Translations under genes and position numbers: made by a program | Shown: positions 1 through 7,374 of the stretch, one piece after another | How positions within the stretch are numbered: position 1 is the first letter of the stretch | Layout of the letters: every line of letters starts with the position of its first letter | Notes under the pieces: model-generated | Database searches by the model: none | What the model saw: only the letters and a program-made list of their open reading frames with translations | Told to the model about the DNA's origin: nothing | Assembly: GCA_024227235.1 (NCBI GenBank) | Contig: JAAEKY010000560.1 | Location: 1 to 36,734 of the forward strand | Source of the DNA: Desulfobacteraceae bacterium | GTDB taxonomy: Bacteria; Desulfobacterota; Desulfobacteria; Desulfobacterales; Desulfobacteraceae | Direction: 5' to 3' | DNA: 36,734 bases

Positions 1-93
1 GCTCATATGCTATAAAACAAAAAATAGCGTGAAATATCCGGCAGTTCTGCTATAAGGAAAATGGATGATAAAATAAGAAAGGAAGGTGAAAGA

Positions 94-1398
94 ATGGCTA
101 TATATAATCTGGTCAGTTTTGCGGGTATCTTTATTCTCCTGGCGATTGCATGGGGGATATCCAGGGTGGTATTCCGCCACCAGGGAACAATTAACTGGCA
201 TTTGATCGGGTGGGGTATCGGGCTACAGCTTTTATTTGCCCTTTTTATCTTTATCGTTCCGACCGGTGTTAAACTGTTCCAGCATATCAATGATCTGGCT
301 GTGCTTGTGCTGTCTACGGCATCTGAAGGGGCAAAATTCCTTTTCGGCCCACTTGCAGCACCACCCGGGACGAAAGACTCCATCGGCTTTATCCTTGCAT
401 TTCAAGCTTTTCCAACAATTATTTTTTTCAGTGCGGTTGTGGCGATCCTTTATTATTATAATGTCCTGCCGTTTGTCATTCGGTTATTTGCCAAACTGTT
501 TACAAAATTTATGCGAATATCGGGTGCTGAAGCCCTGTGTGCCACCAGCAATATTTTTGTCGGTGTGGAATCGGCCTTTACAATCAAACCCTATATTGGG
601 AATATGACCCGATCCGAGTTGTGCACGGTTCTAACAGCCGGGATGGCCACAGTAGCCTCCAACGTGCTTGCACTATATGTTTTTACCCTGCATGTCGAAT
701 TCCCCTCAATTGCGGGTCATCTGATTTCCGCCTCTTTTCTGTCGGCACCAGCAGCTCTGGTCATGGCCAAACTGATTTTTCCGGAAACCGGTACTCCCGT
801 AACCCTGGGGAAAGATGTAGACGTCCATTATGAAAGAGAGAGCAGCCTGTTCGAAGCCATTATAAATAGTTCAGGCGCTGCTGTTAAGGTCGTCTTTAGC
901 ATTGCCGCACTACTTATTGCAGTTTTGGGACTTGTCGCCTTGTTTGATGTGGTTATTGGTACAATTGGGGCAAAGATCAATCTTTTCACAGGGCTCACGC
1001 TTGACTGGTCTTTGAAAGGGATTTTGGGATATATTTTTTATCCATTAACGTTGATTATTGGAATTCCGCTCGAAGATGCTGGCATTATTTCCAGGATCAT
1101 CGGTGAGCGTTTGATTCTGACAGAAGTCGCCTCATACCAGGATCTGGCCGCCGCACTTAGCAGTAATATGCTTTCTAATCCAAGGTCAGCAGTGGTTGCC
1201 GCTTATGCTCTTTGTGGATTCGCCCACCTGGCGTCTATGGCTATTTTTGCAGGTGGGGTCACAGCCCTTGCCCCGGAGCGGACTGCGGCAGTATCCAAGG
1301 TGGCATTTAAAGCACTGATTGCTGCCACATTCGCCTGTCTGATGACCGCCTGTGTAGCCGGGACTTTTTTTACAGACACAAGCATTCTGTTTGGTTGA
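94..1398 (+). CDS. nupC: NupC-family concentrative nucleoside transporter
   Basis: This is a polytopic inner-membrane protein of the CNT family, which imports nucleosides using an ion gradient. The sequence shows many hydrophobic segments and the family core: SGAEALCATSNIFVG followed by ESAFTIKPYI and MTRSELCTVLTAGMAT. The C-terminal part has LSNPRSAVVAAYALCGFAH. At 434 aa it is a little longer than E. coli NupC (about 400 aa). An in-frame ATG lies upstream at 61, but the ATG at 94 is preferred because GGAAGG at 81-86 sits at ribosome-binding distance from it and the N-terminus then starts directly before the first membrane helix. Purine nucleosides are likely substrates but specificity cannot be read. 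A link with the purine operon 14 kb downstream is only thematic. Confidence 0.9.
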   Translation: MAIYNLVSFAGIFILLAIAWGISRVVFRHQGTINWHLIGWGIGLQLLFALFIFIVPTGVKLFQHINDLAVLVLSTASEGAKFLFGPLAAPPGTKDSIGFILAFQAFPTIIFFSAVVAILYYYNVLPFVIRLFAKLFTKFMRISGAEALCATSNIFVGVESAFTIKPYIGNMTRSELCTVLTAGMATVASNVLALYVFTLHVEFPSIAGHLISASFLSAPAALVMAKLIFPETGTPVTLGKDVDVHYERESSLFEAIINSSGAAVKVVFSIAALLIAVLGLVALFDVVIGTIGAKINLFTGLTLDWSLKGILGYIFYPLTLIIGIPLEDAGIISRIIGERLILTEVASYQDLAAALSSNMLSNPRSAVVAAYALCGFAHLASMAIFAGGVTALAPERTAAVSKVAFKALIAATFACLMTACVAGTFFTDTSILFG

Positions 1399-1699
1399 CA
1401 TAAAAAAAGTTAAAAAAGGGGTCGCCCAAGGCAACAGACTGAACATATAAGAAGTAGTTGTAAAAATTGATAAATGAGGTCAGAGTAAAATTAAATACAA
1501 CAATCCAAATGAACCGGTCTATCCGGTTATTTGAGACGTTATTAATTTCCTCAATATTTACACAGAGAATATTCTATTTATAGTTGCTGGGTTGTTTTTG
1601 TTTATTAAAAGCGATTTTTTCAGACCTCTAACTGCAAAAAGCCAAATGACTGTGAACAAAACTTTGGGTACTGCACATTCACTATAGATAGAAGAGCAC
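1399..1699. other. Intergenic region with first REP-like element
   Basis: No gene is visible in these 301 bases. They hold the first copy of the GTCAGAG-box/hairpin repeat (1471-1541). The remainder is AT-rich. I see no convincing transcription terminator for the transporter and no strong promoter for the following gene. Confidence 0.5.
1471..1541 (+). repeat. REP-like hairpin element, copy 1 (with GTCAGAG box)
   Basis: A GTCAGAG box at 1479-1485 is followed by an imperfect palindrome at 1507-1532. AAAT, a bulged G, AACCGG, a 5-nt loop TCTAT, CCGGTT and ATTT form a 10-bp stem with one bulge. The element ends TTTGAG..GTTA. The copy at 2853-2925 has the same box, and the distance from box start to stem start is 28 nt in both. 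A bulged stem near a RAYT transposase remnant is what is known of REP sequences, the substrates of RAYT enzymes. Confidence 0.7.
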
Positions 1700-2803
1700 A
1701 TGATAACTATGAATCGACAACAAGTTAATGTAAATACTACAAATGTGTTTGCTGTAATTATCCAGCATTCTGCGGTGATTAATATTCTTATGATTGTATT
1801 GTTCCTCATCGGTTGTTCTGAGTCAGAATCGCCTGGGGCTCAGTCTCTATCCGTTTCAGAGAAATCCGAAGTAGAAGACAGAATCGCTAATAAAGCTAAT
1901 GAAATTGGAACTGCTGTACTGCTTATTCAAAAAGGTGGTCAGGTAGTTTTTTCTTTCGGAGACATATCAAAAAAATACATGTGCCACTCGATTAGAAAAC
2001 CACTTCTTGGAGGGCTTTATGGAATTTATCAAGAGAGAGGAATTATCGATATTGAATTGACACTCGCTGATCTTGAAATTGATGACATAGAACCGTCATT
2101 AACTCAAGAAGAACAACAGGCAAATATCCAGGATTTGCTCTTGTCTCGATCTGGTGTTTACCATGAAGCAGGTGGCGAAGTTCACGCTATGATTGATGCT
2201 CGACCACAGCGAGGAAGTCATGAACCTGGAACGTATTTCTACTACAACAATTGGGATTTCAATGCACTCGGAACGATCTTCAGAATGCGTACGGGTGAAG
2301 ATATTTTCAAAGCCTTCGACAATGAAATCGCCAAGCCAATAGGAATGAAAGATTTTGTTCCATCCGATGGTACGTATGTGGTTGAAGAGAATCGCTCGAT
2401 ACATCCGTCATATTTTTTCCGAATGTCTTCCCGAGATCTTGCTCTGTTTGGTGAATTATATATCAACGGAGGTGCATGGAATGGTCAACAGATTGTCCCT
2501 ATAGCATGGATTGATGAAAGCACATTGATTAGGCCCGTAGAGAATCCTGGAGGGGATCCATACGGCTATCTATGGCGCATCGTACCTGATGAAATTGGAT
2601 ACGGACATGCGTATTACCATACAGGGCTCGGCGTGCATTTGTTATTCGTAATTCCAGATCATAGTTTGGTAATTGTTCATAGAGTCGATACAGATATACC
2701 ATTTGATATCAAATGGTATGAGATTAAACAATTGATAGAATACGCGGTAACAGAACTAAATCTACTCAATAACGGTAGTAGTTCTGGTAGTTTATCAAAA
2801 TGA
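1700..2803 (+). CDS. Beta-lactamase-fold serine hydrolase, predicted lipoprotein
   Basis: This is a 367-aa exported protein of the class C beta-lactamase / penicillin-binding-protein-like fold (Pfam Beta-lactamase group). A hydrophobic stretch ends in the lipobox-like LIGC at residues 36-39, so it is probably a lipoprotein. The active-site SxxK motif is S97-I-R-K100 and the YxN motif is Y182-N-N184 within YYNNWDFNALG. These three residues argue for an active enzyme. Family members include esterases, D-amino-acid peptidases and true beta-lactamases, and the substrate cannot be told from sequence. The N-region before the lipobox is long (about 28 residues), and an ATG three codons downstream is an alternative start. 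The gene stands alone between two REP-like repeats in the same orientation, which suggests an inserted accessory gene. Confidence 0.75.
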   Translation: MITMNRQQVNVNTTNVFAVIIQHSAVINILMIVLFLIGCSESESPGAQSLSVSEKSEVEDRIANKANEIGTAVLLIQKGGQVVFSFGDISKKYMCHSIRKPLLGGLYGIYQERGIIDIELTLADLEIDDIEPSLTQEEQQANIQDLLLSRSGVYHEAGGEVHAMIDARPQRGSHEPGTYFYYNNWDFNALGTIFRMRTGEDIFKAFDNEIAKPIGMKDFVPSDGTYVVEENRSIHPSYFFRMSSRDLALFGELYINGGAWNGQQIVPIAWIDESTLIRPVENPGGDPYGYLWRIVPDEIGYGHAYYHTGLGVHLLFVIPDHSLVIVHRVDTDIPFDIKWYEIKQLIEYAVTELNLLNNGSSSGSLSK

Positions 2804-2852
2804 GTATCAAGTATAGTCAGAAGATCGGGCTCATCTAACCCTAAAAGAAATA

Positions 2853-2925
2853 AATGGGGTCAGAGTAAAAATAATTATAACAAGCTAAATGAAGCGGATA
2901 ATATCGCTTATTTGAAAATGTTAAA
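2853..2925 (+). repeat. REP-like hairpin element, copy 2 (with GTCAGAG box)
   Basis: GTCAGAG at 2861-2867 is followed, 28 nt from box start to stem start, by AAAT, a bulged G, AAGCG, an 8-nt loop, CGCTT and ATTT (2889-2915). Compared with copy 1 the stem reads AAGCG/CGCTT instead of AACCGG/CCGGTT. Both sides of the stem changed together while the bulge and the AAAT/ATTT base were kept. That pattern supports selection on a folded structure. Confidence 0.7.
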
Positions 2926-2931
2926 AATAAA

Positions 2932-3144
2932 ATGAAATTCAATGTATATGGAAGAAAGGTTGAGGTTCTCAAAGTGTTGAATGGCTGGGAAGTTTTCTAT
3001 CTATCAAATGATGGAAAAAAGCGAATAGCACATGACATAATTATTCCTATGGATTTAAAAGAAAATGAAATCATGGGATATCTTGATGATTTGTTACATG
3101 AATGGGCAACACCGAAGAATAATCAAATATCAATAATCGAATAA
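2932..3144 (+). CDS. Small conserved protein, DUF7661-like
   Basis: This 70-aa soluble protein begins MKFNVYGRKVEVLK and ends with LDDLLHEWATPKN. That layout, an N-terminal MKF.VYGR and a C-terminal YLDDL.HE.A.P, matches from memory the short DUF7661 family, whose function is unknown. It starts 6 nt after REP-like copy 2 and lies just upstream of the RAYT transposase remnant, so it belongs to the same accessory patch. There is no strong ribosome-binding site before the ATG. The family assignment is moderate and the coding call fairly safe. Confidence 0.6.
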   Translation: MKFNVYGRKVEVLKVLNGWEVFYLSNDGKKRIAHDIIIPMDLKENEIMGYLDDLLHEWATPKNNQISIIE

Positions 3145-3146
3145 AC

Positions 3147-3194
3147 TACTTTCTTGTCGAATAATACTTTCCTTACTTTCTTACTTTCTTGTCG
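3147..3194 (+). repeat. Short direct repeats TACTTTCTTGTCG
   Basis: The 13-mer TACTTTCTTGTCG occurs at 3147-3159 and again at 3182-3194, with a partial copy TTACTTTC at 3173-3180. It follows the small DUF7661-like gene and looks like a slippage-type duplication. No function is visible. Confidence 0.5.
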
Positions 3195-3297
3195 GACCAA
3201 GTCAACAGATTGAAAATATTAAACAAATTCTGAAAAAACACCCCAAATTTTTTCTTAGGTTAACGTTTTTACCCCCCAAAACAGCATTCTAAGTAAA

Positions 3298-3492
3298 ATG
3301 GCCCGCGCTAATCGACATTATATTAAAAATTGCATCTGGCACATCACGCACAGGTGTCACAAAAGAGAGTTTTTATTAAAATTCCGAAAAGATAAAAAGA
3401 ATTAGGTGAATTGGCTGTTCGAAGCAAAAAAACGTTATGGCCTAAGCATTCTCAATTTTTCTGTAACATCGAATCATTGAGTGTTTATCTTA
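3298..3492 (+). pseudogene. RAYT (REP-associated tyrosine transposase) N-terminal fragment
   Basis: Reading one frame from ATG 3298 gives MARANRHYIKN.IWHITHRC followed by HKREFLLKFRKDK, the start typical of RAYT/transposase-17 proteins, including the HxH-like metal region. An in-frame TAG occurs at 3403-3405. The same frame then continues with WLFEAKKRYGLSILNF and VTSNH before a TGA at 3478-3480, after which similarity fades. The catalytic tyrosine helix and everything downstream are absent. RAYT enzymes mobilise REP hairpins, and REP-like copies lie just upstream, so this is the likely former partner, now dead. Confidence 0.75.
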
Positions 3493-3764
3493 AAAATTAC
3501 ACCAATTTATCCTTGCACAGCCAACCAGCAATCGATATAAACCCCATAGTCAAAATAATCGTTACCGGCCCTGGCCAGCGGCACTGTTCAACAACATTTT
3601 ATCAATAATCCCGCTCGTTGAAACAACCGGTTCAGCAGTACAAAGAATTTTGGTTTATCCAATAGTCTTGGCTTCTTTGTGGGCGGGACTATCTGATAAA
3701 ACACTTTTAGTTAGTTAAAACTTTCTTAAAATCGTGAACAGATTGCCCGGGCCTTCTGCATCGT
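3493..3764. other. Degraded intergenic DNA
   Basis: No intact gene is visible. On the minus strand a short frame at about 3514-3585 encodes a hydrophobic tail (VTIILTMGFISIAGWLC) ending at a stop. Other minus-strand frames further up are open but shifted relative to it. It may be the remains of a membrane-protein gene, but the evidence is weak and no family can be named. Confidence 0.3.
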
Positions 3765-4370
3765 TTATAATAATAGGCGTTCAACACTCATTCTTTTTCT
3801 CGGTTCCGGGTTTTCTGCAGGATAACCAATTGGAAGCAGGGCAACTGTATATATACTGTCGTCCCATTCGAACAGACGATTTACCTTTGGGCCATCCAGA
3901 AGCTTTATCCAACATGTCCCCAATCCGAAATCAAGGGCTCGCAATACCATGTGCTCAATAGCGATGGCTACGTTAAATGCAATTTGAGGCCCGATTTGCT
4001 CGATTGGAAGTTTGAGCATATTTTCTGCTCTTTTGGTAATGATGCCTACATATTTATCTTCGATTGCACCAATTTGACCTAAGTCTTGAACCCCTGATAC
4101 AACCCCGTTCAGATAACTGCCGATGTCGGCGCAACAGACAATTACAGCCGGTGCCCGGGAAATAAACGATTGATCAAACGCAGCCTGGGCCAATTTTTTT
4201 TTTGTATCCGTATCCTCGACTATTTTGAAACGCCAAGGCTGGGCATTACACCCTGAAGGTGCCAGTTTTGCAGATTCCACTAATTCTAAAAGATACTCGT
4301 GCAGAACAGGTGTGGTTTTGAATTTACGAATGCTTCTTCTTTTTTCAATAGCTTGTTTTGTTGTGATCAT
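3765..4370 (-). CDS. Nitroreductase-family FMN oxidoreductase
   Basis: This 201-aa protein is of the nitroreductase family, FMN-dependent NAD(P)H oxidoreductases that act as dimers. The N-terminus has the RRSIRKF motif that binds FMN phosphate. It is followed by LAPSGCNAQPWRF (residues about 36-48), and the C-terminal half has the expected ALDFGLGTCWI and PIGYPAENP. Length is normal. The start is well supported by an AAAGGAG ribosome-binding site just upstream on the minus strand. It directly follows the truncated EamA gene, and its initiation region lies inside the residual EamA reading frame. It is divergent from the LysR gene, a common arrangement for regulation by that LysR protein. The physiological substrate is unknown. 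Confidence 0.88.
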   Translation of the reverse strand: MITTKQAIEKRRSIRKFKTTPVLHEYLLELVESAKLAPSGCNAQPWRFKIVEDTDTKKKLAQAAFDQSFISRAPAVIVCCADIGSYLNGVVSGVQDLGQIGAIEDKYVGIITKRAENMLKLPIEQIGPQIAFNVAIAIEHMVLRALDFGLGTCWIKLLDGPKVNRLFEWDDSIYTVALLPIGYPAENPEPRKRMSVERLLL

Positions 4371-4644
4371 TTAATTGACTCCTTTTTGTCAGATGTTCTT
4401 TTTTGGAAAGCTTTGGAAACCGCCAGCTTGAATTGGCAATCCCCGTCAATATTATGTAGAACAAATCTTTTCTATCTGGAATGCGTATCCCGACAATGGG
4501 TGCCAGAATGCCCATAGTTATCGAAGCGATGATATAGCGAAACAGCGCTAGCTCAAAAGGACTGTAACCTTTCAGGCTGATCCGGATTGCGACATAGGCC
4601 GAGGCCCAAAGGATAACAGTTAAAGCGATATAGATGCGGTTCAT
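4345..4644 (-). pseudogene. Truncated EamA/DMT-family transporter
   Basis: The first 70 or so residues are a good EamA (drug/metabolite transporter) N-terminus: MNRIYIALTVILWASAYVAI, then GYSPFELALFRYIIAS and a third hydrophobic segment. After GI at about residue 71 the sequence turns hydrophilic and unrelated, then stops inside the start of the nitroreductase gene. EamA proteins normally have about 10 helices and 280-300 residues, so about three quarters is missing. The simplest explanation is a deletion that brought the nitroreductase close behind the old EamA promoter facing the LysR gene. Confidence 0.75.
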
Positions 4645-4707
4645 TGTTTTTAAGTCCTAACAGTATTTTTTTTAAGTGAGTCTATACTGTGAAAAACAAA
4701 GTATTAT

Positions 4708-4748
4708 GTCAATTGAATAATATTGATTGACTTGTTCACAATTTGTGA
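4708..4748. promoter_or_regulatory. LysR-type divergent control region with two dyads
   Basis: Between the EamA remnant and the LysR gene there are two dyads. GTCAAT (4708-4713) pairs with ATTGAC (4726-4731) across 12 nt, and TCACAA-T-TTGTGA lies at 4736-4748. A -35-like TTGACT (4727-4732) overlaps both. Position and symmetry fit the autoregulatory site of a LysR regulator, but no binding is shown. Confidence 0.45.
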
Positions 4749-4761
4749 TAGTTAGGTCTTT

Positions 4762-5619
4762 ATGGATTCTGGAATTTTAAAAATATTTAAGGCTGTGGCA
4801 GATGAAGGCAGTGTATCCAAAGCAGCACAAAAATTGTTTTGCGTTCAATCCAATGTGACGACCCGCATCCGTCGATTGGAAGATGAATTGGATATAAGAC
4901 TCTTTTACCGGAAGAAAAGGGGGATGGAATTGACCCCTTCAGGAAAGACACTTCTGGGCTATGCAAACCGAATTTTAAGCTTGCTTCATGAGGCGGATAG
5001 AGCTGTCAAAGAGACGGAAATGGTAAAAGGTCCGCTTAATATAGGAACGCTGGATTCCACGGCTGCAGCCCGTCTGCCGTCTGTGTTGATGCGGTTTCGG
5101 CAAGAATTTCCTGAAGTTGAACTTTCAATTAAAACAGGTTCATCTGATCGATTTACTCAAATGGTTTTGGATTATGAGTTAGATGGGGCCTTTGTTGGGT
5201 ACCGGGTGGAAAATCAAGATATTGAGCAGGAAGCTATGTTTAATGAAGAATTGGTAATTGCCTCGGAGCTGGCTGTTAAATCGATAGAGTTAATTAAAAA
5301 TCCAACCCTGCTTGTATTCCCTCAAGGATGTACCTATCGCACCGTGTTGGAAAACTGGTTTCACTCAATCGGCAAAGTACCGTATAAAGTGGTGGAGTTC
5401 GGAACTATAGAAGGAATACTAGGATGTGTCATGGCTGGGATTGGAGTCGCTATGTTTCCATATTCTGTTATTGATAAGCTCAATTATTGTGACAAAATAG
5501 CCATACACAAAATACCTGAAGACTTTTCTATGGTATCGACTATGTTTATCCGTAATAGAAATGTGGTAACAACAAAAGCAGTAGAAGCCTTTTTAAGGAT
5601 TCTTCGAGACGAAAACTGA
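4762..5619 (+). CDS. LysR-family transcriptional regulator
   Basis: This 285-aa protein is of normal LysR length. The N-terminal winged helix-turn-helix is evident in FKAVADEGSVSKAAQKLFCV and RIRRLEDELDIRLFYRKKRG, followed by the LTPSGKTLL segment. The effector-binding domain starts at about residue 90 with GPLNIGTLDSTAAARLPSVL. It resembles the CzcR/YofA-type subgroup from memory, and the ligand is unknown. The gene is divergent from the EamA remnant and nitroreductase, which are therefore its likely targets. A perfect hairpin terminator follows 10 nt after the stop codon. Confidence 0.93.
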   Translation: MDSGILKIFKAVADEGSVSKAAQKLFCVQSNVTTRIRRLEDELDIRLFYRKKRGMELTPSGKTLLGYANRILSLLHEADRAVKETEMVKGPLNIGTLDSTAAARLPSVLMRFRQEFPEVELSIKTGSSDRFTQMVLDYELDGAFVGYRVENQDIEQEAMFNEELVIASELAVKSIELIKNPTLLVFPQGCTYRTVLENWFHSIGKVPYKVVEFGTIEGILGCVMAGIGVAMFPYSVIDKLNYCDKIAIHKIPEDFSMVSTMFIRNRNVVTTKAVEAFLRILRDEN

Positions 5620-5633
5620 TCCGTCCCCAAAAA
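5615..5633 (+). repeat. 19-nt motif shared with 10240-10258, copy 1
   Basis: ACTGATCCGTCCCCAAAAA here and ACTGATCCTCCCCCAAAAA at 10240-10258 agree at 17 of 19 positions. This copy overlaps the end of the LysR gene and the 5' arm of its terminator. It may be the edge of a dispersed repeat. Confidence 0.45.
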
Positions 5634-5660
5634 GCAGTCCCCAGAGTTATACTGCTTTTT
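5629..5660 (+). terminator. Rho-independent terminator after LysR gene
   Basis: AAAAAGCAGT (5629-5638) pairs perfectly with ACTGCTTTTT (5651-5660) around a 12-nt loop. The A-tract on one side and T-tract on the other make it potentially bidirectional. It starts 10 nt after the LysR stop codon. Confidence 0.75.
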
Positions 5661-5683
5661 GAATGTAAAATGTTCAACAACAA

Positions 5684-5709
5684 AAATGAACCGGGTAAGC
5701 CGGTTATTT
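5684..5709 (+). repeat. REP-like hairpin element, copy 3 (hairpin only)
   Basis: AAAT, a bulged G, AACCGG, loop GTAAG, CCGGTT and ATTT give the same bulged 10-bp stem as copy 1, with the stem unchanged and the loop different. The trailing TTTGAGTGTT also matches copy 1. The GTCAGAG box is absent upstream; the LysR terminator occupies that space instead. Confidence 0.65.
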
Positions 5710-6120
5710 TGAGTGTTGGGTAAATAGTCGATTTTTTTGGCAAATGGATAGCCACTTTATCATGAAAAACTGGACAACAAAAACTGGAACAAAAATTTTT
5801 CGGATACTACATGGAAGGTGCAATTGTTTTTTAATTACAAAAGATGATAAGCACCCCCCGAATTGTCAATGATTTCAGTCAAGACGGGTTTTTGCGAAGG
5901 ACAAGTTTCATTGTCAGAAGAAATCACTGCTTAACAAAATTTGAATACCTTCATGTTTGGTTACAACTCTGTATCGTTATAAGACAAAACTGTCTCTCTT
6001 TGTCCGAATAAGACATTAATGCTCTGCCTGGTATTCTGAATTACTATAATTGTGAATAAAAGATTGTACAAGCGCATGCTGCATTGTTGTAAAGTTTTTA
6101 TTATAATTCTTACCCCATTG

Positions 6121-6136
6121 TGGCATAATTGTTGCT
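6121..6136 (+). promoter_or_regulatory. Sigma-54 (RpoN) promoter
   Basis: TGGCATAATTGTTGCT fits the sigma-54 consensus TGGCAY-N5-TTGCW, with GG and GC separated by the required 10 nt. It faces the PEP-CTERM relic that starts at 6317. Enhancer-dependent RpoN control (PrsK/PrsR two-component systems) is known for PEP-CTERM genes, so the site fits its context. Transcription would begin near 6148. Confidence 0.65.
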
Positions 6137-6316
6137 ATGTTTACAATTTAATAATTATAAAACCAAATCTGTTAGTGAAATAGAAATGGAAAATCTAATA
6201 GTATTCTGGTAGGATAGCCTGAGTACTGAAATTTTTATTAAAGAGGGGTTTTTGTATGAAAAAATTGAGTCTTTTAAAGAATTGAATTTTACCAAATTAG
6301 AAAGGGTAACAAAGAA

Positions 6317-6566
6317 ATGACAAAACAATATAAAAATACCAGAACCAGATCAATAAAAATTGAGGTCTTTTTTTATTCCTGATTTTATTAATTCCAGCCA
6401 TAGCTTCTTCAACCCCAGTCAATTAAGGGTAGACGGCACAGAATATCTGCTTGCCGATCTGACTGTTAGAATAGAGGTAGGGCAACCAGTACCAGAACCA
6501 GCCACAGTATTACTATTTGGCTTGGGTCTTCTTGGCCTTGCAGGGGTGAACAGAAGAAAAATATAA
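6317..6566 (+). pseudogene. Collapsed PEP-CTERM surface protein gene
   Basis: An ATG at 6317 follows AAAGGGT and encodes a basic N-terminus (MTKQYKNTRTRSIKIEVFF). Adding one T to the T7 run near 6366 would continue it into LFLILLIPAIASS, a signal peptide; without it a TGA follows. A different frame downstream encodes a complete exosortase sorting signal: VPEPATVLLFGLGLLGL, then NRRKI and the stop at 6566. Almost nothing remains of the mature domain between the two ends. PEP-CTERM tails direct membrane sorting and cleavage by exosortase. The sequence shows a gene reduced to its export and sorting ends and frame-disrupted. Confidence 0.7.
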
Positions 6567-6690
6567 TCAGAAAACATACAAAAATGCGGCATGACTTTGT
6601 GTCTACAAAAAGTAAGAAAGATCAGATTTGTTATTTGGTAGATTATCTAACGAACAAATGAATTATAAATCCAAATAGGGGGGCACCATT

Positions 6691-7329
6691 ATGAAACCAT
6701 TCATGGTTCTGACTTGTTTTTTCATTGTTTTTCTAACGGGATGCAGCTCACTGGAATATCCGGTTGCGCATCATAAGGAGGTTCAACCCGGGGTTTCCTC
6801 GCTCTCCTATACATCAGATCTCCGAGCAACGCATATCTTAAAAAGAAAAGACGGTAATTACTGGATTCTGTCAGAGCCCGCTCCTGATGCTGCTTTTTCC
6901 TATGAAGATGAACAAGACCTGGATCTTTCATTAATAAAATTTGGTGGTTCCAATGAAGGCGGTAAGGAAGAGTCTGTCTCCGGGGCATCTGACCTTCCTT
7001 TAACCGGTCGGTCATCTTATCTTTTACTGGCACGTGAGATTCTGTTCCGTATAAACGAGATGGCCTATAATACAAATGCCACACCGGAACAGTATCAGGC
7101 AGCCTTTGCCAATGCATTAAAAATTATTCAAGCTATTGCTGCTCTTGAAGCTCCCAATGTGACCAGCAGCTGGACCGTGAATGCAAGCACAGGTGAGACC
7201 TCAGACTTAAAAATTGATGATAGTGTTTTGGATTCCAATACTGAAAAAGTTAATAGTACAAGTACAGAACCTGTGAAGTTATCAGGTAATGATGATGGTA
7301 ATGACAATTATGATAACAGCACTGATTAA
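6691..7329 (+). CDS. Predicted lipoprotein of unknown function
   Basis: This 212-aa protein has a type II signal peptide with lipobox LTGC (cysteine at residue 18), preceded by a strong AGGGGGG ribosome-binding site. No family is recognised. The middle is acidic and Ser/Gly-rich. A helical Ala-rich stretch (PEQYQAAFANALKIIQAIAA) lies around residues 130-150, and the last 60 residues are a Ser/Thr/Asn/Asp-rich low-complexity tail. The gene sits between the PEP-CTERM relic and the 926-aa secreted protein, with 45 nt to the latter, so the two are probably co-transcribed and may act together at the cell envelope. Confidence 0.75.
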   Translation: MKPFMVLTCFFIVFLTGCSSLEYPVAHHKEVQPGVSSLSYTSDLRATHILKRKDGNYWILSEPAPDAAFSYEDEQDLDLSLIKFGGSNEGGKEESVSGASDLPLTGRSSYLLLAREILFRINEMAYNTNATPEQYQAAFANALKIIQAIAALEAPNVTSSWTVNASTGETSDLKIDDSVLDSNTEKVNSTSTEPVKLSGNDDGNDNYDNSTD

Positions 7330-7374
7330 TATTTGGTGTTGATACTTCAAAAGGAACTAATTTAAGGGGGAATT

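Larger units (their letters stand above)
5620..6316. other. Long intergenic region
   Basis: No gene is visible in these roughly 700 bases. They contain the LysR terminator (5629-5660), the third REP-like hairpin (5684-5709) and a sigma-54 promoter (6121-6136) about 180 nt before the PEP-CTERM relic. The remainder is AT-rich and has no long open frame. Confidence 0.5.

Noticed and set aside
3403..3405. TAG codons inside otherwise continuous frames (RAYT fragment, second radical-SAM fragment) as pyrrolysine codons
   Set aside because: Both fragments also carry TGA stops, frameshifts or large deletions, so ordinary decay explains them.
5620..6316. Cyclic-di-GMP riboswitch or small RNA in the long gap
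   Set aside because: No GEMM-type core found; only a terminator, a REP-like hairpin and a sigma-54 promoter can be supported.
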